Shown here in pieces: positions 8,450 through 16,985 of a stretch of DNA of 64,000 bases. The number at the start of each line of letters is the position of its first letter. The stretch's first letter is position 1. The position numbers and the translations under genes were made by a program. The DNA lies in contig NZ_CP068985.1 of the NCBI RefSeq assembly GCF_019397265.1, positions 5,746,501 through 5,810,500 of the forward strand, given 5' to 3'. The notes beneath the pieces are model-generated. The model searched no databases. It saw only the letters and a list, made by a program, of their open reading frames with translations, and was not told where the DNA came from. The stretch is from Nonomuraea coxensis DSM 45129. Its GTDB lineage: Bacteria > Actinomycetota > Actinomycetes > Streptosporangiales > Streptosporangiaceae.

Positions 8450-9346
8450 TCACCTCAGCCCTTCCGCGAGCACCTTCTCCGTGGCGGCCCTGACCGCCGC
8501 GGCCTGCTCGCCGGTGAGCGGCTGCCGCGGCTGGCGGCAGGGGCCGCCGCGCCGGCCGGCCAGGTCCATGGACAGCTTGATCGCCTGGACGAACTCCGTC
8601 TTGGAGTCCCAGCGCAGCAACGGGTGCAGCGTACGGTACAGCGGCAGCGCGGTGGCGAGGTCCCCCGCGACGGCGGCCCGGTAGAGGGCGGAGGTGGAGG
8701 CGGGCAGGGCGTTGGGGTAGCCGGCCACCCAGCCGGTCGCGCCGGCCACGGCCAGCTCCAGCAGCACGTCGTCGGCGCCGATGAGCAGGTCCAGCCCGGG
8801 GGCCAGCTCGGCCAGCTCGTACGCCCGCCGCACGTCCCCGCTGAACTCCTTGACCGCCACGATCAGGCCCTCCTCGTGCAGCCGGGCCAGCAGCGCGGGG
8901 GTGAGGTCGACCTTGGTGTCGTAGGGGTTGTTGTAGGCCACGACCGGCAGCCCGGCCCCGGCCACCTCGCGGTAGTGGGCGAGGACGGCCCGCTCGTCGG
9001 CGCGGTAGGCGTTGGGGGGCAGCAGGAGCACCGAGCCGCAGCCGGCCTCGCGGGCCTGCTCGGCCCAGCGGCGGGACTCGGCGGCGCCGTACGCGCCGGC
9101 TCCGGCCATGACGTTGGCGCCGCCGACGGCGGCGACCGCGGTCTCGACGACCGCGGCGCGCTCCTCGGCGGTGAGCGTCTGGTACTCGCCGAGCGAGCCG
9201 TTGACCACGACGCCGTCACAGCCGTTGTCGACGAGCCAGCGGCAGTGGCCGGCGTAGCCGTCGAGGTCGACGGACAGGTCGTCGCGCAGGGGAAGCGCGG
9301 TGGCGACCATGACGCCGCGCCAGGGCTTGCGTTCCACCAGGGCCAT
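8450..9346 (-). CDS. DapA-family lyase; probable 1-pyrroline-4-hydroxy-2-carboxylate deaminase
   Basis: A 298-residue TIM-barrel protein of the dihydrodipicolinate synthase family. The Schiff-base lysine is in VAVKEFSGD (residue about 167) and the conserved tyrosine in VVAYNNPYD (about 139). The start at 9346 has GGAGG 8 bp upstream; a longer GTG-initiated form is less likely. In hydroxyproline catabolism a DapA-family enzyme deaminates 1-pyrroline-4-hydroxy-2-carboxylate to 2-oxoglutarate semialdehyde. It is first in a five-gene operon with two proline-racemase-family enzymes, so this role is preferred over lysine biosynthesis or a sugar-acid aldolase. Confidence 0.85.
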   Translation of the reverse strand: MALVERKPWRGVMVATALPLRDDLSVDLDGYAGHCRWLVDNGCDGVVVNGSLGEYQTLTAEERAAVVETAVAAVGGANVMAGAGAYGAAESRRWAEQAREAGCGSVLLLPPNAYRADERAVLAHYREVAGAGLPVVAYNNPYDTKVDLTPALLARLHEEGLIVAVKEFSGDVRRAYELAELAPGLDLLIGADDVLLELAVAGATGWVAGYPNALPASTSALYRAAVAGDLATALPLYRTLHPLLRWDSKTEFVQAIKLSMDLAGRRGGPCRQPRQPLTGEQAAAVRAATEKVLAEGLR

Positions 9347-9388
9347 CAGGGGTTCCTCCAGGGACGGGTCCACCGCTTACGCCAGTAA

Positions 9389-9399
9389 TATGTCACATA
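9389..9399. promoter_or_regulatory. Candidate GntR/FCD operator overlapping the hydroxyproline operon promoter
   Basis: The perfect palindrome TATGTCACATA (5+1+5) lies 43 bp upstream of the DapA-family start, in the 120-bp interval shared with the divergent ctaA gene. On the minus strand the hexamer TATTAC (9385-9390), a plausible -10 element, overlaps it. Size and symmetry fit sites of FadR-subfamily GntR regulators; binding by the regulator at 4820-5497 is inferred from proximity. Confidence 0.45.
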
Positions 9400-9466
9400 C
9401 CTCATGGCGTGAGAAGCCCCCTTGCCGGTTCCGGGACCGGCCCGTACGGCCCGTACCATCGATGAC

Positions 9467-10456
9467 GTGAAGCTCTCCACTGACCACCGCAACCCCTTCG
9501 TGCGCGGACTCGCCTCGTTCTGGGCCCCGACCCCGCGGTCGATGCGCGGCTGGGCGCTGGCCTCGGTGGTCGCCAACGCGGGCATCACGGTGACCGGCGC
9601 CGGCGTGCGCGTCACCGCCTCAGGGCTCGGCTGCCCCACCTGGCCCCGGTGCACACCCGACAGCTTCGTCCCGGTGGCGCACCCCGAGGTGTCGATGCTC
9701 AACATGTTCGTCGAGTTCGGCAACCGGCTGCTGACCTTCCTGGTGCTGGCCGTGGGCGCGGTCTGCGTGGTCGCGGTCTGGCGGCTCGTGCCGCGCCGCA
9801 GGTCGCTGATGCGGCTGGCCCTGCTGCAGCCGGCCGGCGTGCTGGCCCAGGCGCTCTGGGGCGGCCTGGTGGTGCGCACCGCGCTCAACCCGTTCACCGT
9901 GGGCATGCACTACCTGCTGTCCACCGGCCTCATCGCGGCCTGCTGGCTGCTCTACGCCCGCGCCGGCGAGGGCGACGGCCCGGTGAGGACGGTGGTCCAC
10001 CGGGACCTGCGCGTCCTCGGATACGTGCTGCTGGCCGCGACGTTCACGCTGCTGGTGGTCGGCGTGGTGGTGAGCGGCACAGGCCCGCACTCGGGCGACG
10101 AGATCGCCTCCCGCTTCGACCTCGACATCGAGGCCGTGGCCAGGTTCCACGCCGACGTGGTCTACGTGGTGGTGGGGCTGACGTTCGCGCTGCTGTTCGG
10201 GCTGCGCGTGTCGGGGGCGCCCCTGGCGGCCCGGCGGGCGGCGCTCGCGCTGCTCGTGGTGGAGCTGGCGCAGGGCGTGATCGGCTACACCCAGTACTTC
10301 CTGGCCGTGCCCGCCGCGCTGGTGCTGCTGCACGTGCTCGGCTCCACCGTGGTCTGGATCGCCGCGCTGCGGGTGGTCACCTCGCTGCGTTCCCGCGAGC
10401 CGCTGCCCGCCACTCCGGCCGGCCCCTCCCCCGCCGAAGTGGCCGCCACTGTGTGA
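9467..10456 (+). CDS. ctaA: Heme A synthase (COX15/CtaA)
   Basis: An approximately 329-residue polytopic protein with eight predicted helices. It oxidises the C8 methyl of heme O to the formyl group of heme A for cytochrome aa3 oxidase. The first periplasmic loop holds a cysteine pair in GCPTWPRC, conserved in this type of CtaA, and heme-ligand histidines appear in EFGNR/MHY and RFHADVVY contexts. GTG at 9467 is chosen; a TTG at 9422 in the same frame is possible, and neither has a convincing ribosome binding site. The partner heme O synthase gene is at 12559-13497. Confidence 0.93.
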   Translation: MKLSTDHRNPFVRGLASFWAPTPRSMRGWALASVVANAGITVTGAGVRVTASGLGCPTWPRCTPDSFVPVAHPEVSMLNMFVEFGNRLLTFLVLAVGAVCVVAVWRLVPRRRSLMRLALLQPAGVLAQALWGGLVVRTALNPFTVGMHYLLSTGLIAACWLLYARAGEGDGPVRTVVHRDLRVLGYVLLAATFTLLVVGVVVSGTGPHSGDEIASRFDLDIEAVARFHADVVYVVVGLTFALLFGLRVSGAPLAARRAALALLVVELAQGVIGYTQYFLAVPAALVLLHVLGSTVVWIAALRVVTSLRSREPLPATPAGPSPAEVAATV

Positions 10457-10482
10457 TCGGTTGTGCCAGGGTGTGTGGTGAG

Positions 10483-11217
10483 ATGTCCGCCACTCCCCCG
10501 GCCCGGAAGAGGTGCGATGTGCGGGGAAAGGTGCGCCCCTCGCGGAAGGCGCTGCGGCGCGCGTACCAGGGGCTGGTGCTGCTGAGCGTCCTCGCGCTGG
10601 CGCCCATGACCTGGGCGTGGCTGAGCAGCTCGGGGCACCGCGTGACGGCCGAGGGAGCCGGCTGGACCGCCCGGGTGCCCCCGGCGCAGGCGGCGCTGGT
10701 GCTCGGCGCCGGCCTGTACGCAGGACGGCCCTCGCCGATGCTGGCCCGCCGGCTCGACGTCGCCGCCGAGCTCTACCACGCCGGCAAGGTGCGCGCGCTG
10801 CTGCTGAGCGGCGACAACAGCCGCAAGGAGTACGACGAGCCGACCGCGATGCGCGACTACCTGCGCGACCGGGGCGTGCCGGAGGCGGCGATGGTGCTCG
10901 ACTACGCCGGCTTCGACACCTGGGACTCGTGCGTACGGGCCCGGCAGGTCTTCGGGGCGCGCAGCGTCACCGTCGTCACGCAGGAGTTCCACGTGCCGCG
11001 CGCGGTGACGCTGTGCCGCACGGCCGGGCTGGAGACGTTCGGGGCGGGCGACGACTCCTCCAGGCGCTGGGCCGGCGTCACCTACGTCTACGCCGCCCGC
11101 GAGCTGTTCGCCACGGCCAAGGCGTTCGCCGACGCGAAGGTCCTGGATGCCGATCCGGTGTTCCCCGGTCCGCGGGAGACCTCGCTCGCCCGCGCCCTCA
11201 CCGAGCCGCGCCCCTGA
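10483..11217 (+). CDS. SanA/YdcF-like DUF218 membrane-anchored protein
   Basis: About 244 residues. A positively charged N-terminus and one membrane helix (residues about 27-47) precede a DUF218 domain with LVLGAGLYAGRPSPMLARRL, the acidic and Ser-Gly motif LLSGDNS, and DTWDSCVRARQVFG. This order matches SanA of enterobacteria, linked genetically to cell envelope integrity and vancomycin tolerance; the enzymatic activity of the family is unsettled. ATG at 10483 follows the ctaA stop by 26 bp, so it probably shares the ctaA transcript. A GTG at 10516 after GGAAGAGG is an alternative start that still keeps the helix. Confidence 0.85.
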   Translation: MSATPPARKRCDVRGKVRPSRKALRRAYQGLVLLSVLALAPMTWAWLSSSGHRVTAEGAGWTARVPPAQAALVLGAGLYAGRPSPMLARRLDVAAELYHAGKVRALLLSGDNSRKEYDEPTAMRDYLRDRGVPEAAMVLDYAGFDTWDSCVRARQVFGARSVTVVTQEFHVPRAVTLCRTAGLETFGAGDDSSRRWAGVTYVYAARELFATAKAFADAKVLDADPVFPGPRETSLARALTEPRP

Positions 11218-11272
11218 CGCTCGCCGGCCCCGCGCCGGCCGGCCGGGCGTGCCAGCGGACCGGGCGCGCCGG

Positions 11273-12460
11273 TCAGCCGGGCGCGCCTGGCGCGTAGCCG
11301 GGCGGGGGCATGCCGCCCGCGACCGACCGGGCGTGCGCCGGCGGCACGGGGAACTGCCCGCGCGCGGTGCTCATGCACTCCAGCAGCGCCCGCTGCTCCT
11401 CGTGGAAGGTCTGCTCGTCCACCATGTGGCGGGCCGCCCGCTCGTGCAGCAGCCCCAGCTCGGTGGCGGCGAGCTGGTAGTCGGCCATGGCGCGCAGCCC
11501 TCGTTTGCCGCCGTGGGCCTTGGCCCACTGCCTGGCCTGGCGGCGGCGGGAGAAGGCCGACAGCATGAAGATGTCGGCCTCGTTGACGAGCTTGGTCGGC
11601 TCGTACGCCGGCAGGTAGCGCTGGATCAGCGCCACGATGCGCCGCCGGTCGCGGAACACCACGCCGATGAGCACGACCAGCACCACCAGCAGCGTCAGGT
11701 AGGCCACCACGAGACCGGGGAAGCCGCCGTAGGAGGCCAGGCCGTTCCACAGGCCGTGCAGGATCATCGCCCCCGACCAGCCGGCCAGGATGAGGAACAC
11801 CCGCTCGGAGCCGCGCTGGGCGGCGTACGCCACGGCCACGCCGATCATCGAGCTGAACAGCGGATGGGCCAGCGGCGACAGGATGCCGCGCAGCACCACG
11901 GTGACCGCGAGGCCCTTGACGCCGGAGGTGGACAGGGCCGCCAGGTAGTAGCTGACGTTCTCGCTCATGGCGAAGCCGAGACCGACCATGCTGGCGTAGA
12001 TGACGCCGTCGGTCGGCCCGTCGAGCTCGGCCCTGCGGAACCTGAGCAGGCCCAGCAGCACCAGGCCCTTCATCGTCTCCTCGACCACGGGGGCGCCGAA
12101 GGTGGCCGCGACGTTGCGGGCGCTGTCCTGCGACAGCTTGACGGTGTCCATGAAGTAGTGGAGGTTGAGCGAGTTGATCACGCCGGCGACCAGCACGGCG
12201 ACGCCCGCCCCCCAGGCGAAGGCGAAGATGAGGTTGCTGCGCGGCTCCGGCTCCATGCGGTCAAGCGCGAGCACGGCGGCCAGCAGCAGCGGCACCGGGG
12301 CGAGGGCGAGCGCGAGGGCGATGAAGAACTGCACCGGCTCGCCGTTGAAGACGTCGAAGGAGAACGAGATCAGCGCGCAGATGCCGGTGAGGACCAGCCC
12401 GACGATCAGCGTCGTCGAAGGGCGGTCCTTCAACACCCAGCGTGGATCGCGGCTCGCCAT
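11273..12460 (-). CDS. PrsW-family intramembrane metalloprotease
   Basis: A 395-residue protein with about eight to nine membrane helices. The family signature EETMKG occurs near residue 137 (the EExxxK active-site motif) and HGLWNGL near 239, with a further conserved serine/glutamate-rich helix between. PrsW of Bacillus cleaves an anti-sigma factor; the Mycobacterium and Streptomyces homologues have no assigned substrate. A 110-residue soluble tail ends in a Pro/Gly-rich stretch. It converges on the SanA-like gene and lies downstream of ctaB by 98 bp; no anti-sigma factor gene lies nearby. Confidence 0.88.
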   Translation of the reverse strand: MASRDPRWVLKDRPSTTLIVGLVLTGICALISFSFDVFNGEPVQFFIALALALAPVPLLLAAVLALDRMEPEPRSNLIFAFAWGAGVAVLVAGVINSLNLHYFMDTVKLSQDSARNVAATFGAPVVEETMKGLVLLGLLRFRRAELDGPTDGVIYASMVGLGFAMSENVSYYLAALSTSGVKGLAVTVVLRGILSPLAHPLFSSMIGVAVAYAAQRGSERVFLILAGWSGAMILHGLWNGLASYGGFPGLVVAYLTLLVVLVVLIGVVFRDRRRIVALIQRYLPAYEPTKLVNEADIFMLSAFSRRRQARQWAKAHGGKRGLRAMADYQLAATELGLLHERAARHMVDEQTFHEEQRALLECMSTARGQFPVPPAHARSVAGGMPPPGYAPGAPG

Positions 12461-12558
12461 AGGGTGACTTTAACGGATCAGTGTGTCGGGGCCCGTGCCG
12501 GTCGGGCGCCCAGGACACCCACTCATCACCGTACGGACACGCGGGTCCCCGCTCCCGC

Positions 12559-13497
12559 TCAGGCCAGCAGCGGGTCGATGGCGACCGTGAGGAACAGCAG
12601 CGCCAGATAGGCGTTGGACCAGTGGAAGAAGCGCATGGGCCGCAGGTCGACGCCCGTCTTGCCGGCGTTGAGCCGGCCCAGCAGGCGGTGCACCTCCCAC
12701 AGGCACATGACGCCCAGCACGGCGGCCACGACCGGGTAGAACAGCGTGGTGCCGGCCACCGGCCACAGCGCCAGCGAGCACAGCACGGTCGCCCACGTGT
12801 AGGCGATGGACTCCATGATGACCCGCCGCTCGGTGGCCACCACCGGCAGCATCGGCACCTTGGCCGCCGCGTAGTCCTCCTTGTAGCGCATGGCGAGGGT
12901 CCAGGTGTGCGGCGGCGTCCAGAAGAACACGACGCCGAAGAGCACCAGCGGGGCCCAGTCGAGCCGCTCGGTGATGCCCGCCCAGCCGATCATGACCGGC
13001 ATGCAGCCCGCGATGCCGCCCCAGACGATGTTCTGGGCCGTGCGCCGCTTGAGGATCATCGAGTAGACCAGGACGTAGAACAGGATCGCGCCGAGGGAGA
13101 GCAGCGCCGCCAGCCCGTTGGTGGTGACCCACAGGCCGGCGGTGGACAGGATGCCGAGCACGATGCCGAAGATCAGCGCGCCGCGCGGCGACACCTGGTG
13201 CCTGGCCAGCGGGCGGCGGCGGGTGCGGCGCATCTTCTGGTCGATGTCGCGGTCGACGTAGCAGTTGAGCGCGTTGGCGCTGCCCGCCGACAGGGTGCCG
13301 AACACCATGACGGCGACGGAGGTCCACAGAGGCGGCAGGCCGCCGGCCGCGAGGAACATCACCGGCAGCGTCGTGATCAGCAGCAGCTCGATGATCCGCG
13401 GTTTGGTGAGCGCGATGTAGGCCTTGACGATCATGCCGATCGAGCGCGGCGCCTCCACCTGCGGAGATCGGGCCGCCGCCTGCCTGTTGGTGAGCAC
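12559..13497 (-). CDS. ctaB: Protoheme IX farnesyltransferase (heme O synthase)
   Basis: A 312-residue UbiA-superfamily membrane protein. Residues about 73-90 contain the prenyl-diphosphate motif NCYVDRDIDQKMRRTRRRPL, with the two aspartates that hold magnesium. It adds farnesyl to protoheme to form heme O, which CtaA then oxidises. GTG at 13497 is chosen; it adds the usual short hydrophilic N-terminus ahead of YIALTKPRIIELL. The gene is divergent from transketolase with a 278-bp shared intergenic region, the classic actinobacterial ctaB-tkt arrangement. Confidence 0.94.
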   Translation of the reverse strand: MLTNRQAAARSPQVEAPRSIGMIVKAYIALTKPRIIELLLITTLPVMFLAAGGLPPLWTSVAVMVFGTLSAGSANALNCYVDRDIDQKMRRTRRRPLARHQVSPRGALIFGIVLGILSTAGLWVTTNGLAALLSLGAILFYVLVYSMILKRRTAQNIVWGGIAGCMPVMIGWAGITERLDWAPLVLFGVVFFWTPPHTWTLAMRYKEDYAAAKVPMLPVVATERRVIMESIAYTWATVLCSLALWPVAGTTLFYPVVAAVLGVMCLWEVHRLLGRLNAGKTGVDLRPMRFFHWSNAYLALLFLTVAIDPLLA

Positions 13498-13775
13498 CGT
13501 CAAGGCGCTTCCAGCCTGTGCGGGGTCAACGCGTAACCTCTGATTAGAGCGGATCCATGGTGGGCGCCGGTGACGCCTCTGCGAACAAACAAACTGTAGT
13601 CGCAGGGACGGCCGGTCCGGCCAATGGGGGGCTTTGCGCCGTGCATGGACACGCTCGCGCCGATTGGAATTGATCGCCTGCTCCACTCGGTTAGGGTCCC
13701 TGTGGGCGGGATAGCCAACCGGCACAGCCAAAGACATCCACAGCCGAAGACATCGAGAATCCGGAGATCGAGCAC

Positions 13776-15884
13776 TTGAGCAGCGAACTCGTGCCAGCCC
13801 TTGAATGGACCGACCTGGACGGCCAGGCGGTCGACGTCGTTCGAGCCCTGGCGATGGACGCAGTGGAGAAGGCGGGCTCGGGTCACCCCGGCACCGCCAT
13901 GAGCCTGGCCCCCGCCGCATACCTGTTGTTCCAGCGTGTGATGCGCCACGACCCGACCGACCCCAACTGGCTGGGTCGCGACCGTTTCGTCCTGTCGTGC
14001 GGCCACAGCAGCCTGACGCTCTACATCCAGCTCTACCTTTCCGGCTACGGCCTCACCCTGGACGACCTGCGCCGGCTGCGCCAGTGGGACAGCCTCACGC
14101 CCGGCCACCCCGAGCACGGCCACACGGCCGGCGTCGAGACCACGACCGGCCCGCTGGGCCAGGGCCTCGGCAACGCGGTCGGCATGGCGATGGCGGCCCG
14201 CCGCGAGCGCGGCCTGTTCGACCCCGACGCCGAGGCCGGCTCCTCGCCGTTCGACCACCACATCTGGTGCTTCGTCAGCGACGGCGACATCGAGGAGGGC
14301 ATCAGCCACGAGGCCAGCGCCATCGCCGGCCACCAGAAGCTGGGCAACCTCATCGTGGTGTGGGACGACAACCACATCTCGATCGAGGACGACACGCTGA
14401 TCGCCAAGTCCGAGGACGTCGTCAAGCGCTACGAGGCCTACGGCTGGCACACCGAGAGCGTCGACTGGACCTCGGGCGAGGACTACCACGAGGACGTCCA
14501 GGCGCTCTACGACGCGCTGGAGGCGGCCAGGGCGGAGACCGGCCGGCCGTCGTTCATCCGGCTGCGCACGATCATCGGCTGGCCCGCGCCCAACAAGCGC
14601 AACACCGGCAAGATCCACGGCTCGGCGCTGGGCGAGGCCGAGGTGGCCGCCACCAAGCAGGTGCTGGGCATGGACCCCGCCAAGACCTTCGACGTGCCCG
14701 GCGCGGTGCTCGCGCACGCCCGCGAGGTGGTGCAGCGCGGCCGCGCCACCCGCGCCGAGTGGGACAAGCGCTACGCCGAATGGCGGCTGGCCAACGCCGA
14801 GCGCGCGGCCGAGTACGACCGGATCTCGCACCGCGAGCTGCCGGCCGGGTGGGCGACGGCGCTGCCGGCGTTCGAGCAGGGCTCCTCCATGGCCACCCGC
14901 AAGGCCAGCGGCGAGGTGCTCAACGCGCTCGCGCGGGTGCTGCCCGAGCTGTGGGGCGGCTCCGCCGACCTCGCCGAGTCCAACAACACCACGATGAAGG
15001 GCGAGCCGTCCTTCATCCCGGAGGAATACCAGACCAAGGAGTTCCCCGGTCACCGCTACGGCCGCACGCTGCACTTCGGCATCCGCGAGCACGCGATGGG
15101 CGCCATTCTCAACGGCATCGCGCTGCACGGCGGCACCCGCCCGTACGGCGGCACGTTCCTGGTCTTCTCCGACTACATGCGCCCGTCGGTGCGCCTGGCC
15201 GCGCTGATGAAGCTGCCGGTGATCTACGTGTGGACGCACGACTCCATCGGCCTCGGCGAGGACGGCCCGACCCACCAGCCGATCGAGCACCTGTGGGCGC
15301 TGCGCGCGATCCCCGGCCTCGACGTGGTGCGCCCGGCCGACGCCAACGAGACGGCCTACGCCTGGAAGGCCGTGCTGGAGCACAAGGACCGGCCCGCCGC
15401 GCTGGCGCTGACCCGCCAGAACCTGCCGGTCTACGAGGGCACGAGCGCCGACGGCGTGGCCCGCGGCGGCTACGTCCTGCGCGACGCCTCGGATGGCCAG
15501 CCGAGGGTGATCGTCATCGCCACCGGCAGCGAGGTCGAGGTGGCCCTGCACGGCCGCGAACTGCTGGAGGCGCAGGGGATTCCCACGCGAGTGGTCTCCA
15601 TGCCGTGTGTCGAGTGGTTCAACGGGCAGGATTCCGCGTACAGGCAGACCGTCCTGCCGTCGTCGATCAGGGCTCGGGTCGCGGTCGAGGCGGGCATCGC
15701 CCTCGGCTGGCACGAGTACGTCGGCGAGTGCGGCGAGGTGGTCAGCCTCGAACACTTCGGTGCGTCGGCCCCGTACAAGACCTTGTACGAGCAGTTCGGG
15801 ATGACGGCCGAGCGCGTGGCTGCGGCGGCCAAGGCGAGCCTGGCCAAGCTGGGTCAGGACAAGGGCGAGACGACGGGAAACTGA
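13776..15884 (+). CDS. tkt: Transketolase
   Basis: A 702-residue thiamine-diphosphate enzyme that moves two-carbon ketol units between pentose and hexose phosphates. Thiamine diphosphate site GDGDIEEGISHEASAIAGHQ begins near residue 168, ending at the metal-binding Asn in DDN; catalytic histidines are in CGHSSL (about 74) and GPTHQPIEH (about 498). The C-terminal transketolase domain is complete. The start is a TTG preceded by GGAGA. It is first in a six-gene run, tkt-tal-pgi-zwf-opcA-pgl, with gaps of 9 bp or less. Confidence 0.97.
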   Translation: MSSELVPALEWTDLDGQAVDVVRALAMDAVEKAGSGHPGTAMSLAPAAYLLFQRVMRHDPTDPNWLGRDRFVLSCGHSSLTLYIQLYLSGYGLTLDDLRRLRQWDSLTPGHPEHGHTAGVETTTGPLGQGLGNAVGMAMAARRERGLFDPDAEAGSSPFDHHIWCFVSDGDIEEGISHEASAIAGHQKLGNLIVVWDDNHISIEDDTLIAKSEDVVKRYEAYGWHTESVDWTSGEDYHEDVQALYDALEAARAETGRPSFIRLRTIIGWPAPNKRNTGKIHGSALGEAEVAATKQVLGMDPAKTFDVPGAVLAHAREVVQRGRATRAEWDKRYAEWRLANAERAAEYDRISHRELPAGWATALPAFEQGSSMATRKASGEVLNALARVLPELWGGSADLAESNNTTMKGEPSFIPEEYQTKEFPGHRYGRTLHFGIREHAMGAILNGIALHGGTRPYGGTFLVFSDYMRPSVRLAALMKLPVIYVWTHDSIGLGEDGPTHQPIEHLWALRAIPGLDVVRPADANETAYAWKAVLEHKDRPAALALTRQNLPVYEGTSADGVARGGYVLRDASDGQPRVIVIATGSEVEVALHGRELLEAQGIPTRVVSMPCVEWFNGQDSAYRQTVLPSSIRARVAVEAGIALGWHEYVGECGEVVSLEHFGASAPYKTLYEQFGMTAERVAAAAKASLAKLGQDKGETTGN

Positions 15885-15893
15885 GACAAGACG

Positions 15894-16985
15894 ATGAGCG
15901 AGATCCTCAACAAGCTGTCCGGCCAGGGCGTTGCCATCTGGCTCGACGACATCAGCCGTGAGCGCCTGCGCAGCGGCAATCTGGAGCAGCTGATCCGCGA
16001 GAAGAACGTCGTCGGGGTCACGTCCAACCCGACGATCTTCGCGGGCGCGCTCAGCAAGGGCGACGCCTACGACGTGCAGCTGCACGACCTGGCCGTGCGC
16101 GGCGTCACCGTCGAGGAGGCGGTGCGCGCGATCACGACGTACGACATCCGCTGGGCGGCCGACGTCCTGCGCCCGGTCTACGACGCCACCGGCGGCGTCG
16201 ACGGCCGGGTGTCGCTGGAGGTCGACCCGCGCCTGGCGCACGACAGCGACAAGACCGTGGCCGAGGCCCGCGCCCTGTGGTGGATGGTCGACCGGCCCAA
16301 CCTCATGATCAAGATCCCGGCGACCATGGCGGGCCTGCCGGCGATCACCCAGGCGATCTCCGAGGGCATCAGCGTCAACGTCACGCTGATCTTCTCGCTG
16401 GAGCGCTACCGCAAGGTCATGGACGCCTGGCTGGCCGGCCTGGAGGCCGCGCAGGCCAAGGGGCTCAACCTGGCCTCCATCGAGTCGGTGGCCTCGTTCT
16501 TCGTCAGCCGCGTCGACACCGAGATCGACAAGCGCCTCGACCAGCTCGGCAAGCCGGAGCTGAAGGGCAAGGCGGGCGTGGCCAACGCGCGGCTGGCGTA
16601 CGCCGCGTACGAGGAGGTCATGAACTCCGAGCGCTGGCAGCGCCTGCGCTCGGCCGGCGCCCGCCCGCAGCGCCCGCTGTGGGCCTCGACCGGCGTCAAG
16701 AACCCCGACTACAGCGACACGCTCTACGTCGACCAGCTCGTCGCCCCCGGCACCGTCAACACGATGCCGGAGAAGACGCTCGACGCGAGCGCCGACCACG
16801 CCGACGTCACCGGCGACACCGTCCGCCCCTTCTACGAGCAGGCTTGGAACACCATGGCCGCGCTCAAGGACGCCGGCGTCGACTACGACGACGTGGTGCG
16901 CGTGCTGGAGGAGGAGGGCGTGCAGAAGTTCGAGGCGTCCTGGAACGAGCTGCTGGAGAGCGTCAGCAAGAACCTGGTTCCGTGA
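15894..16985 (+). CDS. tal: Transaldolase
   Basis: A 363-residue transaldolase of the long bacterial type that transfers dihydroxyacetone units between sugar phosphates. The Schiff-base lysine is in NLMIKIPAT (residue about 138), and the N-terminal VTSNPTIFAGAL and C-terminal DYSDTLYVDQL motifs are present. It starts 9 bp after tkt and its stop overlaps the ATG of the next gene (TGATG). Confidence 0.97.
   Translation: MSEILNKLSGQGVAIWLDDISRERLRSGNLEQLIREKNVVGVTSNPTIFAGALSKGDAYDVQLHDLAVRGVTVEEAVRAITTYDIRWAADVLRPVYDATGGVDGRVSLEVDPRLAHDSDKTVAEARALWWMVDRPNLMIKIPATMAGLPAITQAISEGISVNVTLIFSLERYRKVMDAWLAGLEAAQAKGLNLASIESVASFFVSRVDTEIDKRLDQLGKPELKGKAGVANARLAYAAYEEVMNSERWQRLRSAGARPQRPLWASTGVKNPDYSDTLYVDQLVAPGTVNTMPEKTLDASADHADVTGDTVRPFYEQAWNTMAALKDAGVDYDDVVRVLEEEGVQKFEASWNELLESVSKNLVP

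Noticed and set aside
13670..13696. TTGATC and TTAGGG as a promoter for tkt
   Set aside because: Spacing is only 15 bp and both hexamers are weak; not strong enough to list.
13500..16799. A 1099-residue minus-strand ORF opposite tkt and tal
   Set aside because: Antisense shadow of highly GC3-rich genes; His/Val/Gly/Arg-rich with no domain, while tkt and tal on the plus strand are complete.
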